DNA of 64,000 nt, from positions 648,807-712,806 of the forward strand of contig JAVLUZ010000004.1 in the NCBI GenBank assembly GCA_036768485.1, read 5' to 3'. Shown here piece by piece: positions 54,887 through 64,000 of this stretch. The notes below the pieces were generated by a model that was given only the letters and a program-made list of their open reading frames with translations, had not been told where the DNA came from and made no database searches. Source of the stretch: Mermis nigrescens. Taxonomy: Eukaryota > Nematoda > Enoplea > Mermithida > Mermithidae. Within the stretch, counting starts at the first letter, position 1. Each line of letters starts with the position of its first letter. The position numbers and the translations under genes were made by a program.

Positions 54887-57856
54887 AGTCGAGAAACAAT
54901 GGACGAACAATGGGAGCGAATCACACCCTACTCCTGCAGCCTTGGTTGGTCAGATTGCTTCCCCTCTGCTACTAAAGTCAATTTTCCGAATATTTTTGGT
55001 CAAGTAAGGCATAATGTGAGAAAATCGCCTGTCAATCAAACAACTTCAGCTAGTCAGATAACTTCTACTACTGCTACAACATCTAGGATGGGTGGAGGTA
55101 AGGGCGGGTTGGAGGGCCTGGTGAGTTTTAGACTTAAAAAGTTTTTCTTTATTCTTGCTTTTCTTTTCAAAATTCGTTTAAAACTAAATATATTCACATA
55201 TTTGAAGAATAAGTATGATCATGGAGTTGTGTTACTTTTGAGAAAAGTTGAGAAGCTTCAACTTCGCTATAATAAGCTTCAGTTGGATGTTGCATTTCTT
55301 AAGGAATGCATTGATAATGATTTGCTTCCTAAATTTCTGGCTTTCAAGGTTTCTAATAGGATGCTTAAGCGTTCTAAGTGTTACATAACAGGCCAGAGGC
55401 TTCTGCTAAATGAGGAATTGAAAGGTAAAATCAAAGAGGTCGAAAGAGTCATAAGAGATTTGAAGGCACAGATAACCTTGTTTGATTCAAGAGTATCCTG
55501 GCTGGATTCTCAGGTATCATTAACATACATTAGACGCAATGTGTCTAAATCTCTCAACCATGTTAGACAGTTGCATAGCAAGAAGGTAAAAAACTTGCTT
55601 ATGCATAAAAGTGTTAATAGTATCGATCCTGACAAGGTTGTGGTTAATTTTAGTAACCGAGTTTTGACAGCTCATGAAAAGCTTGTCTTGTCTTATGGTA
55701 TGAAGTACTCTATTACACCTAGGAAGATCGAGTATGGTGATTATTTGCTGCCTTTTGAGAAACTGATGGGTTTCCTCAATAAACAAACTGCCTTTAACTG
55801 TGATAATGTGAAAATGCAAATGATCAAGAATCAATTGCGTGACATTGCTCTTAGCTCATACTTTAATTATGATAAGCAGCATTGTGATAATCTATCAAAG
55901 CGTGACTATGAAATCCTCAGCAATCTGTCAAAAGACAAGAATATCATTGTCCTAAAGGCAGATAAGGGTAACCAAGTTGTAATTTTGAACAAAGATGACT
56001 ACATTAGGAAGTTGAATGATGTCTTGAATGATATCTCAAAGTTCAAAGTCATTGACTGTAATCCTTGTCAGTTTATACGCTCAGTTGAGAAACGCATATC
56101 AGCCCGATTACTGAAGGTTCATAAGCAGAATGGACTATCTGCTGATGTGTATAAAAGTATAAATCCTGTAGGATGCAGTTATGGCAGGCTATATGGCTTG
56201 CCTAAGACCCATAAGAGAGATGTTCCTCTAAGACCTATCTTGTCAGCCATCAACACTCCAACTTATAAGTTGGCTAAGTATTTTGTCCCGATCCTACAAG
56301 ACATAAGTACAAATGAATACACTTTATGTGACACTGGTAGTTTCCTGACAAGACTCAAGGCCTTTACATTCAAAAGCCATCATTTTATGGCTAGTCTTGA
56401 TGTTCAAAGCTTGTTCACTAATATTCCACTCAATGAGACCATTGACATATGTATTAGGAAACTATTTGATGATCAGAATGTCATGTTAGTAAATAACATG
56501 AATCGTCATCAATTCAAACTGCTTCTAGAACTTGCAGTTAAAGAGTGTTACTTTACGTGCAATGGTAAAATCTATCAACAGATAGATGGTGTTGCTATGG
56601 GTAATCCGCTTGGCCCAGTTCTTGTCAACATTTTCTTGAGCTATCATGAAACAAAGTGGCTCAGAGACTGTAATATAAAGATCAGACCCAAGTTTTATGT
56701 ACGTTATGTTGATGACACATTTGTTGTGTTTTCTGACAGATATCAGCCTACACAGTTCTGTGATTATATGAATCAGAAACATCCTAAAATGAAGTTCACA
56801 TTTGAAACTGTATATGACAAGAAATTAAATTTGCTTGATGTTCTTGTTGACAGGAAGTCCGATGATATTGTGACATCATCATATCAGAAACCTACATTTT
56901 CTGGCCTTTATGCTAAATTGTCTAGCTTCATTCCTTTTGCCTATAAAGTTGGTTTAATAAGGACACTTGTGAGCACACATGGGCGTGGGGGGTATGCACC
57001 CCCAGAAGTTGAAATACTCCCCCCCCAGAAATCAAAATACCCCCCCCCCAGAAAAATTTTTTTTTGCTTTTTTGGCAATTTTTTGATGCCATTGGATAGT
57101 GCTCGATGAGAAACGTCGAAAAATGGTGTTTTTTTCGCCATACCACCATTTTTAAGGCCATTTTTAACCTTTGAAAATTTTTTCACCCCCCCCAGAAATT
57201 TTTTCACCCCCCCCCCAGAATTTTGGTGCTGCCCACCTATGCTTGTGAGTCGCATTTATATGATCTGTAACTCATATCAGACTTTTGTCTCTGATATTGA
57301 CAAGCTGAAGCAGACTCTACTGCAAAATGAGTATCCCCTTGGCTTGATTGATAAGGTCATATCCGATTTTATGACAAAGGTTTATAATAAAAGTGATGAA
57401 ATAAAAGTTGGGTGTGATAAATTATGCTATTCTCTTGTTTTGCCTTACACTGGTGTGCATGGCTACAATGTACGCAGCAGAATTCTAAAGCTTATATCTG
57501 CATTTTACCCTCAGATTAGAGTAAGGTTTGTTTACAAACCTGTCATGTGTATAAGCCGGTTTTTCAAGAACAAGGATGCTGTACCTGCTAAGCTACTCTC
57601 AAATTTAGTATATAAGTATACGTGTTCTAGCTGTATGGCTAGTTACATTGGCGAAACTCGCCGACATTTTGGGATTAGAATTGCAGAGCATACTGGCATG
57701 GCATCTCATTTGCTACAGGAAAGCCAATTCAGGGTGATAGCTTATCTGCTATTCATAAACATATCTCAAATAGCAATCATTTAAATACATCAGATTGCTT
57801 CAAGGTTATTAGTCGAGCATCCAACTCTTTTGATCTTTTGATCAAGGAGTCATTAT
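54852..57856 (+). pseudogene. Penelope-like element copy C: RT plus GIY-YIG, split by a MITE
   Basis: Same protein order as A and B. A C-run shortened by one base near 54965 shifts the N-terminus; the frame from 54899 is then open for about 700 codons through YVRYVDDTFVVFSD. It is cut at 56974 by a 268-bp MITE and resumes at 57250 with RIYMICNSYQTFVSD. A 5-base GGCAT duplication near 57700 breaks the GIY-YIG domain after RRHFGIRIAEHTG. B-like wording such as KSDDIVTSSYQKPTFSG is retained, and differences from A are few. It is inactive. Confidence 0.9.
56974..57241. mobile_element. hAT-type MITE family M1, copy 1, in Penelope copy C
   Basis: CACACATGGGCGTGGGG...TGCTGCCCACCTATG, 268 bp, flanked by perfect 8-base duplications CTTGTGAG (56966-56973 and 57242-57249). 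Copies A and B give the empty site GGACACTTGTGAGTCGC. Ends are imperfect inverted repeats with C-runs (CCCCCCCAGAA) next to them. Frames through it are poly-Pro/Gly artefacts. Confidence 0.93.
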
Positions 57857-58077
57857 ACATAGCACGTGATCGTCCTATTCTCAACAATAATGTTTCATCA
57901 TATCCTCTAAATTTGTTTTAATTTACTTAAATTCCACCTCTTTCATTTTCTTATAGTTTAAAATCTTTTATAATTCTCTTCATAATTTAATGGTATGTTT
58001 TAAACTTTAAGTTTCTCTTTGTTTACAACTCTCGCTTAGCAAGCTCATTTTTAAAAAAACTCTTACTTAGTGAACAG
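57857..58077 (+). repeat. Penelope pseudo-LTR, right of copy C
   Basis: Matches 54601-54820 with a handful of differences (TTTTTAAAAAAAC for TTTTTTCAAAAC). It breaks off at GTGAACAG, before the hammerhead core, against the gag region. Confidence 0.88.
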
Positions 58078-60258
58078 CCATGGAACTGTTTTTATTGCAG
58101 TCAGAATAATAATAATAATAATTATTATTAGACGATTCTTGTCGCTGACCTGTAAAACATTCTTCATAGATATGACCTATGCGCTTGCAAAAGGTACAAT
58201 ACTTTCGGGAGGAATTTTCTGGTTTTTCAGCGTGCGATGAACGATGAAATGTTTTCTGGCGCAAGCGATTGGGCTCATTTTGTTAACACGCGCGAAATGT
58301 ATTTTTTGATATTGCGCCTCCTGTAGGAGCGGCTGTTACTGATACTACGGCATTACTGCTTTTTTATCCACGTACTCCTTATTAGCGAATTCAGCGTTTA
58401 ATGCGTTATCCAAAAATTCAGCCAGCGATGCTCTAGCCTTTTTATGATACGCTTCTTTTGATATTTCAGGTAGTAAGCCTTTTTTCAATTGATGGTGCAG
58501 CAAATGATTAAAATGATGAGAGTCGACTTCAAGATAAGGATCCGCTTTTATTAATTCTTTGCAAAGTGCAAGATAATATGCTTTAAGCGATTTGTTAGGC
58601 TGCTGTTTATGTTCCAAAAAACGATCAAAAAGCGTTTCAGTATCCAAAGGACAAAATTCCGCTCGCTATTAATGCATGTTTCAATTTCATATAAGATTGT
58701 TTTATATCAGCAGGTAACAAACGGAATAAGCGCAAAGCATAGGGATCTAAGAATGATGACATAAATTTCACACAATCCGATTTGATTGATATCATACGTA
58801 TCAGCGAGCGATTCAAATTCTGCAAAATATGCTCGTATATCTGATTTATCACCATTAAAAAACTTTTTATTTGCAATTGCGACTTGCATTTGTGCTATGA
58901 AAGGTCCGCGATTTAAAGAATCAGCAAGATGTGATTTGCTATACGAAGAACCGGATGAAGAATCCGAATCGTGATGATGACGATGGTGACGCGATTTACT
59001 TTTGCGACGCGAGCGACGACTACGCGAGCGATCGTAGCTACTCATCAAGCTTTCGTCAGAAAATTTTACGCGACGTCTCCTTTTGGATGACTCAGGTAGT
59101 GATGCGGATTCATTTTGCAAATTTCTGGGTTCGTTATATTTGACAGATAAATTTATTTCTTGAGGTTGCATTTCGATATTTGATGAATGCAAAATAGAGT
59201 TATTTGGCAGTATTTCGAGATTCGTGGGATTCGGTACATAATTATTCGGAGGTAATTTGTCATTAGGCGGAAAATATTGCAGCAGTGGAGGATGTAAAAG
59301 CTGCTGCAAATTTGAATTTAATGCATTAGGCACAAAAGAAGGTGCATTACGATTTAATGATAGCAACAGCTTATTTAACGACATCTGCAAAATTGATGCC
59401 GATGGCAGCAAAATCATAGGTATATGTTCCGAAAAACTTCGAGTTTTGAGCTGGTTGTGAAACCATATTTGAAGGGTTTTGAGCTAATTCAGATGCTACA
59501 GGTGCGCGGTTCGCAAAATTTTGCACAAAATTTTCTGGAACAATTTCAGAAGGTGATTGAGGATTTAGCGTGCGGTTGCCAGAGGACAAGAAGATGCGCG
59601 AAGAGCATTTTCTGCACGATTAGCATTTTGCGCATTAAATTCAGAAAAAATTTTGCTATCGATAGAGTGGTTAACACGTGAGACAGATTATTTTTGGTGC
59701 GATTAGAAACCAATTGTGGCTTAAGCGAATTAATTCCAAGCACAGTTTACACATTTTATACGAATTTTCTTTTTTATCTTGATTTACGCGGAAAGAAAGG
59801 TCAGAAAATTGCTTATGAATAGATTGTAGCGCCTCTAAAAGAAGTTCATTAGTCACATCAGATTTGGCACGAGTATTATCGGCATTTTGGCTTGGACTAT
59901 TATTACGTTCTATGTCGGAACCAGCGTTATATGGCTCAGAACCAGTTTCCTGGTTATTTGACGTGTTAAGGGTAGGCGTATTATCGATAATTGTATTATT
60001 TGATGAAATATCGTCAGTAGGATTCACAAATTGATTAATGAGCGATCACGCATTACCCAGTATTAACTTGCCATCAGACTGTGAAGTACGCTCAGCATTT
60101 AACGACAGGGGTAATCAATCATTATTCGCACTATTATTTGCATCATTACTCGCGCTATTCGAATCAACAGGCGCGGTATTTAATTGGCGAGTCAGATGAG
60201 ATGGCATAGGTTTTTTTGATTTTCCAGGCGGTGTTCGCAAAGTTTTCTTCCCTGCCAT
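58067..60258 (-). pseudogene. LTR-retrotransposon gag with CCHC zinc knuckle, frameshifted
   Basis: A likely start is ATG at 60258 (MAGKKTLRTPPGKSKKP). Asn/Ser/Pro-rich segments follow with at least two stops and several frameshifts. A basic RS-rich stretch (SYDRSRSRRSRRKSKSRHHR, about 59020) precedes a capsid-like part: KKFFNGDKSDIRAYFAEFES, DPYALRLFRLLPADIKQS, TLFDRFLEHKQQPNKSLKAY. The end has YCTFCKRIGHIYEECFTG, a CX2CX4HX4C knuckle, then Asn/Tyr repeats from an AAT microsatellite. Order and motifs fit a Ty3/Gypsy-like gag; no protease or RT follows because the Penelope copy C starts there. Confidence 0.75.
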
Positions 60259-60259
60259 T

Positions 60260-60800
60260 TTTGGGTATCAAAAACGTCCAAAAATATAGCTTTGGGTAAG
60301 AAAAATTTCAGTGCTTAGAAATTTTGCAAAAAATAATTGTTTTGACTTTAACCTTTTTTTCGCTTCAAAAAACAGGTTTTTCATGTAAATAGTATTTGCT
60401 TACGCTGAGGTAAGATATACTTGACGTGAGGCAAACAAAAATACATAAGACTAAGCCTAAGCAGCAAGTAGCATGCGAGCTAAGAAAAAGACGTAGGCAA
60501 AAACCTAGGTGGCAAAAAATTGTTGTCGAGAGAGAAAAATGATGAATCGTCACCTGAGGGTCGATGTTTATAGAAAAATGCGAGCATCCTTGCTGTCTTC
60601 GTTGCCAGAGGGCCGACGGAAATAGAAAAATAATGACGACTTTGCCACAATACACAAAAATTTGACACGGATGCTACTTAAATACGCCCTGCCATGATCG
60701 CGGTTGATACAACAACAGAGGTGAACGAAACGTTACACATATTTAGATGGCCAAAAATAATGATTTTTGGATAGAAAAATAAATTTTAGATGACTGATCA
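60260..60800 (-). promoter_or_regulatory. Possible 5' LTR/leader region of the gag element
   Basis: Upstream of the gag start the minus strand shows GGGCGTATTTAAGTAGCATC, a TATA-like core promoter near 60690. Two overlapping frames here are not gag-like. LTR ends and a primer-binding site could not be fixed because the 3' LTR is absent. Confidence 0.3.
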
Positions 60801-61960
60801 GTTCGGCTGTAGCTAGCAGCCTCAAAGGGGGACTATCCAGTGTAAATGTAGGGGTCCGCATTGTACCTACTGAATCAGCACAGATACGGACATGCCTGAC
60901 ATTTGCCTTCGAGACTTACTTAGGTACCTAATTCTGCTCTTAGTGCTGGTCCAAATCGCATAGTCACAGGGCAACTTCGATTCGATGGACCCTTGTAGAC
61001 CTACAGCTTCTACCCCTCAGTCCTAATATTGCTGACTGCACTTTCGTCGGGAGTCTCAGCAGCTACGCCCTAGATCCTAAAAGTACCTACCTAAAATCCC
61101 ATAATGCAGCGAGGTCAGTTGACCTATCTCAACCCAGCTCAAGTTGATTAATTAACTTGTTTTCAAAGTTTACACTTGTCTTGAAATGTTTTTGGTTCCT
61201 AATGTACGTAGCACAATGAAATTTGAAAACAACATCAACAAGCTCTAAGCTGGTCAGCCATCATAAATAATTAAATAAGATTTTTGGCTAATTTTAGGGT
61301 CGAGAAAAGAATATTGAATTTTGACGAAATAAATAATTAAAAAGTATTTACCCCTTTCCTATCCACCAAAATAACAGAAGTCCTTGACGTAGGAAGCCGG
61401 CCTACCTCACCCTCGATATATCTAATCCCTGGGTGGGTTTTCTAATTTTATTCGATTATGTACACACGGCACTTAGCCGGAAACAACACAAAATATCACT
61501 AGCGGATAAAACGAAGCAAACAACGATTTTATCAAAAAGCCAATTTACTCTCCCATCACGGGATCATTACAGTAACATCAAAGTTAAAATGACAGTCAAC
61601 TATTAAGCTAAACTTACCTTTAATCAATTCGAATGTTCTAGAATACAATAAGCGGTAATGTAGATAAGATAATTACTATTAGCATACACTTAATTCTATT
61701 TTACCGGACAAGTATCTAATTGATTTTGTAATAAAAAATAGGGATTAAATTGAGAACTGAAGGCATAGCCACGAGCTCACACATCGTACAGATGGCTACT
61801 CGAAATTGGCTATGTTAACCGATACAGTACCAAGCTGTTGTCGGAAGGCCTATGCGAACTAATGGAACGAGTTCGCACCGTGTAACTCTCGCAGTTACAA
61901 TTCAATGCTCTTCTGCGAAACACTTAAATACGCTTTGTGACTACATCCTCATTTTTCACA
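60800..61960. other. No recognisable gene or repeat boundary
   Basis: Mixed-composition sequence with no domain, tandem repeat or splice-supported exon that I can identify. Confidence 0.35.
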
Positions 61961-61964
61961 GGCG

Positions 61965-62440
61965 GCAGAATATACTTCGATTTTTGCGTTGTTTAGGGAA
62001 GTCTAACTGTTTAGCACATTCCTATGGCTTCTGCGCATATAGGGAAATTTTCCATAGTCCCCTCCACACCTGGGCGTGGTGGGAGGGTTTGGGGGTATGC
62101 ACCCCCCAGAAACCAAAATACCCCCCAGAAATCAAAATACCCCCCAGAATTCAATTTTTGAAAATTTTTTTCGTTTTTTTCGCAATTTTTTGATGCCAAT
62201 GGATAGTGCTTGATGAGAAACGTCGAAAAATGGTGTTTTTATCGCCATACCACCATTTTTAAGGCCATTTTTCGACCTTCAAAAAAATCTTGCACCCCCC
62301 CCAGAATTTCCTTGCTGCCCACGTATGGTCCCCTCCTTTTACATCAGCAAAGAAGAAATTCAAGTATATTTATCTTTTTTTTGTTAAATCGCAGTATTTA
62401 TCTTTGCTAGTTCCCTTCTTTTATTTAATAATTCAGGCCA
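61965..62440 (+). repeat. Repeat R3 tail copy, interrupted by MITE M1
   Basis: GGCAGAATATACTTCGATTT matches 8730-8760 and 13388-13410. After the MITE, GTCCCCTCCTTTTACATCAG continues the 13525-13600 paralogue. Confidence 0.55.
62065..62327. mobile_element. hAT-type MITE family M1, copy 2
   Basis: 263 bp from CACACCTGGGCGTGG to GCTGCCCACGTATG, flanked by perfect GTCCCCTC (62057-62064 and 62328-62335). Internal GATGCCAATGGATAGTGCTT and AAACGTCGAAAAATGGTGTT match copies 1 and 3. The empty site is visible at 13520-13535. Confidence 0.93.
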
Positions 62441-62448
62441 TATATCCA

Positions 62449-62485
62449 TAGGTGGGCAGCGCCAAAATTCTGGGGGGTGCAAGCA
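62449..62485 (-). mobile_element. hAT-type MITE family M1, terminal remnant
   Basis: CATAGGTGGGCAGCGCCAAA then ATTCTGGGGGGTGCAAG equals the reversed 3' end of M1. The rest is missing. Confidence 0.7.
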
Positions 62486-62486
62486 A

Positions 62487-64000
62487 GTAGCTGAAGAAAT
62501 TTCTTTTTTCGTCTCGAACCCTTTACACTAAAATGATAACAGATCAAGAAATATTGCGTTAAAAGAGGTAAAATTTTACGTTTTGAGATATTGTAGCCCT
62601 CTACATTATAAAACCAATTGGAGCACAGAAACCAGAATTGAGCTAGATAAGCTTTAGGACACGCTAACAGTAAAAAACCCGTATACTTTACACTTTTTTG
62701 CAAAAAGCATTGAGTGAAAAGAAATTTTAAGGTCAGATTCGTAATCTACAACTCAGGGGCAACATTTTTGAAAAAAATTGGCCCTCCACAAAATAGTTGA
62801 TACCCAATGCTTCTCAGTGTACTTTACACTTGTGTTAATAACGCAATATTGGGTATACAGAGACAAAGACAAACTAGGATCTGTAACGCCTATGGTCAGG
62901 GTACATTTTAAGCATAATCACCATGTTACGCCTACTTAGCGGAGTAGCTGAAGAAATTTCGTTTTTCGTCTCGAACCCTTTACACTAAAACAATCACAGA
63001 TCGAGAAATATTGCGCTAAAAGAGAAAAACGTTGAGATGTTGCAACCACACCTGGGCGTGGGGGGGTTTGGGAGGGAGGTGGTATGCACCCCTCGAGATA
63101 CCAAAATACACCCAGAATTCAATTTTTAAAAGTTTTTTCCTTTTTTTCGCAATTTTTTGATGCCAATGGATAGTGCTCGATGAAAAACGCCGAAAAATGG
63201 TGTTTTTTCCGCCATACCACCATTTTTAAGGCACTTTTTTGACCTTTGAAAAACCTTGCACCCCTCCCCAGAATTTTCTTGCAGCCCACGTATGGTTGTA
63301 ACCCTCTACATTATAAAACGAATCGGACTGCACAGAAACCAAAATTGAGTTAGATAAGTTTTAGGACACGCTAACGGTAAAAAATCGTTTACTTTACAAT
63401 TTTGTGCAACAACCATTGAGTGTAAAGAAATTTTAATTTCAGATTCGTAATCTACAAAGCAGGGGCAACATTTTTGAAAAAAGATTGCCCCGCCGCAAAT
63501 TGTTTGATACCCAATGCTCTGGGCGGAAAAAAGCTGCTCAGTGTAAACTTTACACTTGTGCATATAACGCAATATTGGGTGTATATAAATAAAATAAACC
63601 AGGATCTATAACATTAAGGTCAGGGCACATTTTAAGCATAATTAGCATGTTCCCCCTACTTGGCGGAGTAGCTGAAGAAATTTCGTTTTTTGTCTCGAAG
63701 CCTTTACACTAAAACGATCAGAGATCGAAAAATATTGCATAACAAAATTCAAGTTTTTGAGATATTGTAACCCTCTACATTATATAACCAATTGGACTGC
63801 ACAGAAACCAAAATTGAGTTAGATAAGCTTTAGGATACACTAACAGTAAAAAACTCGTATACTTTACACTTTTGTGCAACAACCATTGAGTTTAAAGAAA
63901 TTTTAAAGTCAGATTCGTAGTCTACAACTCAGGGGCAACATTAAAAAAATTGACCCTCCGCAAATTGTTTGATACCCAATGCTCTGGGCGGAAAAGCGCC
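62487..64000. repeat. About 460-bp tandem repeat reaching the window end
   Basis: GTAGCTGAAGAAATTTCGTT then CGTCTCGAA(C/G)CCTTTACACT occurs near 62489, 62944 and 63668; removing the MITE from the second interval gives spacings of about 455 and 468. Each unit includes GATACCCAATGCTCTGGGCG, CAGTGTAAACTTTACACTTG and ACGCAATATTGGGT, tying it to the R3 palindromes. Confidence 0.8.
63047..63294. mobile_element. hAT-type MITE family M1, copy 3
   Basis: 248 bp from CACACCTGGGCGTGG to GCAGCCCACGTATG, flanked by GTTGCAAC and GTTGTAAC (8 bases, one difference). The empty site GAGATATTGTAACCCTCTAC is present in the neighbouring tandem unit at 63758. Confidence 0.9.

Noticed and set aside
56928..57255. 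Gly/Pro-rich frames next to the Penelope RT as a fused domain
   Set aside because: They translate the inserted MITE with its C- and G-runs.

Overview
The window is AT-rich eukaryotic DNA from what I take to be an invertebrate animal; the species cannot be named from the sequence. Evidence for this is a spliced metazoan-type gene (WDR75/UTP17) with introns of up to several kilobases, CR1/L2-like non-LTR retrotransposons with PHD-finger ORF1 proteins, Penelope-like retroelements with a GIY-YIG nuclease, an LTR-element gag with a CCHC knuckle, and many non-autonomous DNA elements. There are no bacterial operons, no CRISPR array and no intact long host ORF. Two 100-base N gaps (2048-2147 and 49461-49560) mark scaffold joins.

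Layout. 1-2.0 kb: dispersed non-coding repeats. 2.6-4.1 kb: a GC-richer patch with unrecognised short ORFs, an Alu-like segment (unexpected here) and a tRNA-like relic. 4.5-17 kb (minus strand): six collinear exons of WDR75, a WD40 subunit of the small-subunit processome; its introns hold two copies of a large repeat made of many GTGTAAA/TTTACAC palindromes, and one unrelated candidate exon on the plus strand. 18-22.4 kb: an orphan ORF, a third copy of the large repeat, and inside it a hAT-like element of about 1.4 kb. 22.4-30 kb: a decayed minus-strand CR1/L2-like element split by a plus-strand one, which itself carries several insertions. 30-34.2 kb: foldback sequence, a better preserved minus-strand CR1/L2-like element and a 146-bp hairpin. 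34.9-42.2 kb: a four-level nest of elements. 42.2-46.3 kb: a GC-rich element, a 71-bp satellite with a higher-order period, and two shorter palindromic arrays. 46.35-49.44 kb: a near-perfect palindrome with 1.49-kb arms. 49.5-58.1 kb: three Penelope-like copies, two in tandem on the minus strand and one head-to-head on the plus strand, with pseudo-LTRs and hammerhead ribozyme motifs. 58.1-60.3 kb: a broken gag. 61.9-64 kb: tandem units of about 460 bp carrying copies of a small hAT-type MITE.

Nearly all genes here are selfish elements and most are visibly inactivated by stops, frameshifts or insertions. WDR75 is the only host gene I can name, and several of its exon edges lack obvious GT/AG signals. 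The most informative structures are the Penelope/hammerhead cluster, the giant palindrome, and nested insertions whose target duplications or rejoined reading frames give exact element boundaries.
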